DNA from: an uncultured Enterobacteriaceae bacterium
GTDB taxonomy: Bacteria > Pseudomonadota > Gammaproteobacteria > Enterobacterales > Enterobacteriaceae
Direction of reading: 5' to 3'
DNA length: 64,000 bases
NCBI GenBank assembly: GCA_936920625.1
Contig: CAKZHC010000048.1
Span: 1-64,000, forward strand
How positions within the stretch are numbered: position 1 is the stretch's first letter; the number at the start of each line of letters is the position of its first letter. Shown piece after piece: positions 63,707 to 64,000 of the stretch. The notes beneath the pieces were generated by a model. The model saw nothing but the letters and a program-made list of their open reading frames with translations. It ran no database searches and was not told the DNA's origin. The position numbers were made by a program, and so were the translations under genes.

Positions 63707-63997
63707 ATGCCAACAGGCACAAAATTATATCTTGCAATGTTATTCATTTGTTATCCATTAGTCGGCTCTTCTCGCATTCAGTTAGTTAGAAATGACAAAA
63801 TTAAATCCGAAGATGTTAGTACTGCAAAGATTGTCTTTAACACTGAGATTAATTCAGCGCAGGTTACTGAATTAATAACAGTGCTGGATGAACTAAATAA
63901 TTCCTATCCTTCATTAAAAGAAATAGAGCTTTATATTAATAGCTTTGGTGTCAGGTGCTCTCCATCAATCTCTCCCCTTTCTTATTTATTATTGTAG
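63707..63997 (+). pseudogene. Secreted ClpP-like protein, truncated
   Basis: Start at 63707 after GGAG. The 96-residue product has a signal-peptide-like N-terminus (about residues 1-22, LYLAMLFICYPLVGSS), then a segment resembling the N-terminal half of ClpP/crotonase-fold serine peptidases: AKIVFNTEINSAQVTELITV, ...SLKEIELYINSFG. In this family LYINSPGGDV...SG follows and leads to the catalytic serine. Here, directly after INSFG, the frame continues VRCSPSISPLS and stops. A frameshift at 63948-63953 is likely, since the window ends before any continuation can be seen. Secretion is unusual for a ClpP relative. Moderately sure of the fold. Confidence 0.5.
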
Positions 63998-64000
63998 GTA

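Noticed and set aside
1..64000. tRNA, rRNA and intact insertion sequences
   Set aside because: I looked for T-loop motifs, rRNA-like tracts and transposase signatures and saw none that I can support.

Overview
The window looks like the replication-terminus region of a member of the Enterobacterales. The evidence is a set of E. coli-type terminus genes: rsxABCDGE-nth, add, ydgJ, ydgA, manA, fumC, tus, rstAB, asr, ydgI, ydgH, ycjX-ycjF-tyrR-tpx-ycjG-mpaA, ttcA, ynfD and ynfB. It also holds a Tus/Ter site, matS-like sites and a recognisable dif site at 57860-57887. Gene order is scrambled relative to E. coli. Several genes are broken (fsr, ydfG, pntA, an alpha/beta hydrolase, one copy each of asr and ydgU), and there are long gene-poor gaps (22.3-23.7, 31.1-32.2, 44.9-46.4 and 62.8-63.7 kb). 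This suggests a host-associated, partly decayed genome; I do not assign a genus.

Layout. 0.6-1.4 kb: remnant of the fosmidomycin-resistance transporter. 1.5-7.5 kb: the complete rsx electron-transport operon with nth, read leftward. 8.2-16.1 kb: ydgJ, add, ydgA, manA, fumC and tus with its Ter site. 16.3-22.3 kb: truncated ydfG, an NTF2-like protein, and an EvgS/EvgA-type phosphorelay. 23.7-31.1 kb: catalase, an unknown protein, a GNAT acetyltransferase, a DUF333 lipoprotein, ldhA, a sugar:cation symporter and an unknown secreted protein. 32.2-36.1 kb: hrpA. 36.2-40.7 kb: an acid-shock/RstAB locus containing a duplicated asr-ydgU module around ydgD. 41.2-45 kb: ydgI, ydgH and the wreck of pntA. 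46.4-53.1 kb: ycjX-ycjF, tyrR, tpx, ycjG and mpaA. 53.5-57.3 kb: ttcA, a 14-TM efflux pump, a repeat-bearing ynfD and ynfB.

The most notable part is 57.86-62.09 kb. Beginning exactly at dif there are two different single-stranded-DNA phages, both decayed, joined head to head. The first is a gokushovirus (Microviridae) on the + strand, with Rep/VP4, VP3, VP1 and VP2 remnants and a small membrane-protein ORF. The second is an inovirus (filamentous phage) on the - strand, with a pIII-like adsorption protein and a pVI/DUF2523-like minor coat protein. At the right end there is a cluster of hairpins and a dif-like site whose arms are separated by 12 bp, resembling the folded attachment site of CTX-type phages. 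Both phage types are known to use the host XerC/XerD recombinases at dif, so the island reads as serial XerCD-mediated integration followed by decay.

How the genes fit together: RsxABCDGE resets SoxR and sits beside the base-excision enzyme Nth. RstAB lies next to asr, and RstA-like boxes precede both asr copies. Tus/Ter, matS, KOPS-like octamers and dif mark the terminus machinery. The transhydrogenase gene pntA is dead and no pntB is seen, so NADPH balance probably relies on other routes.
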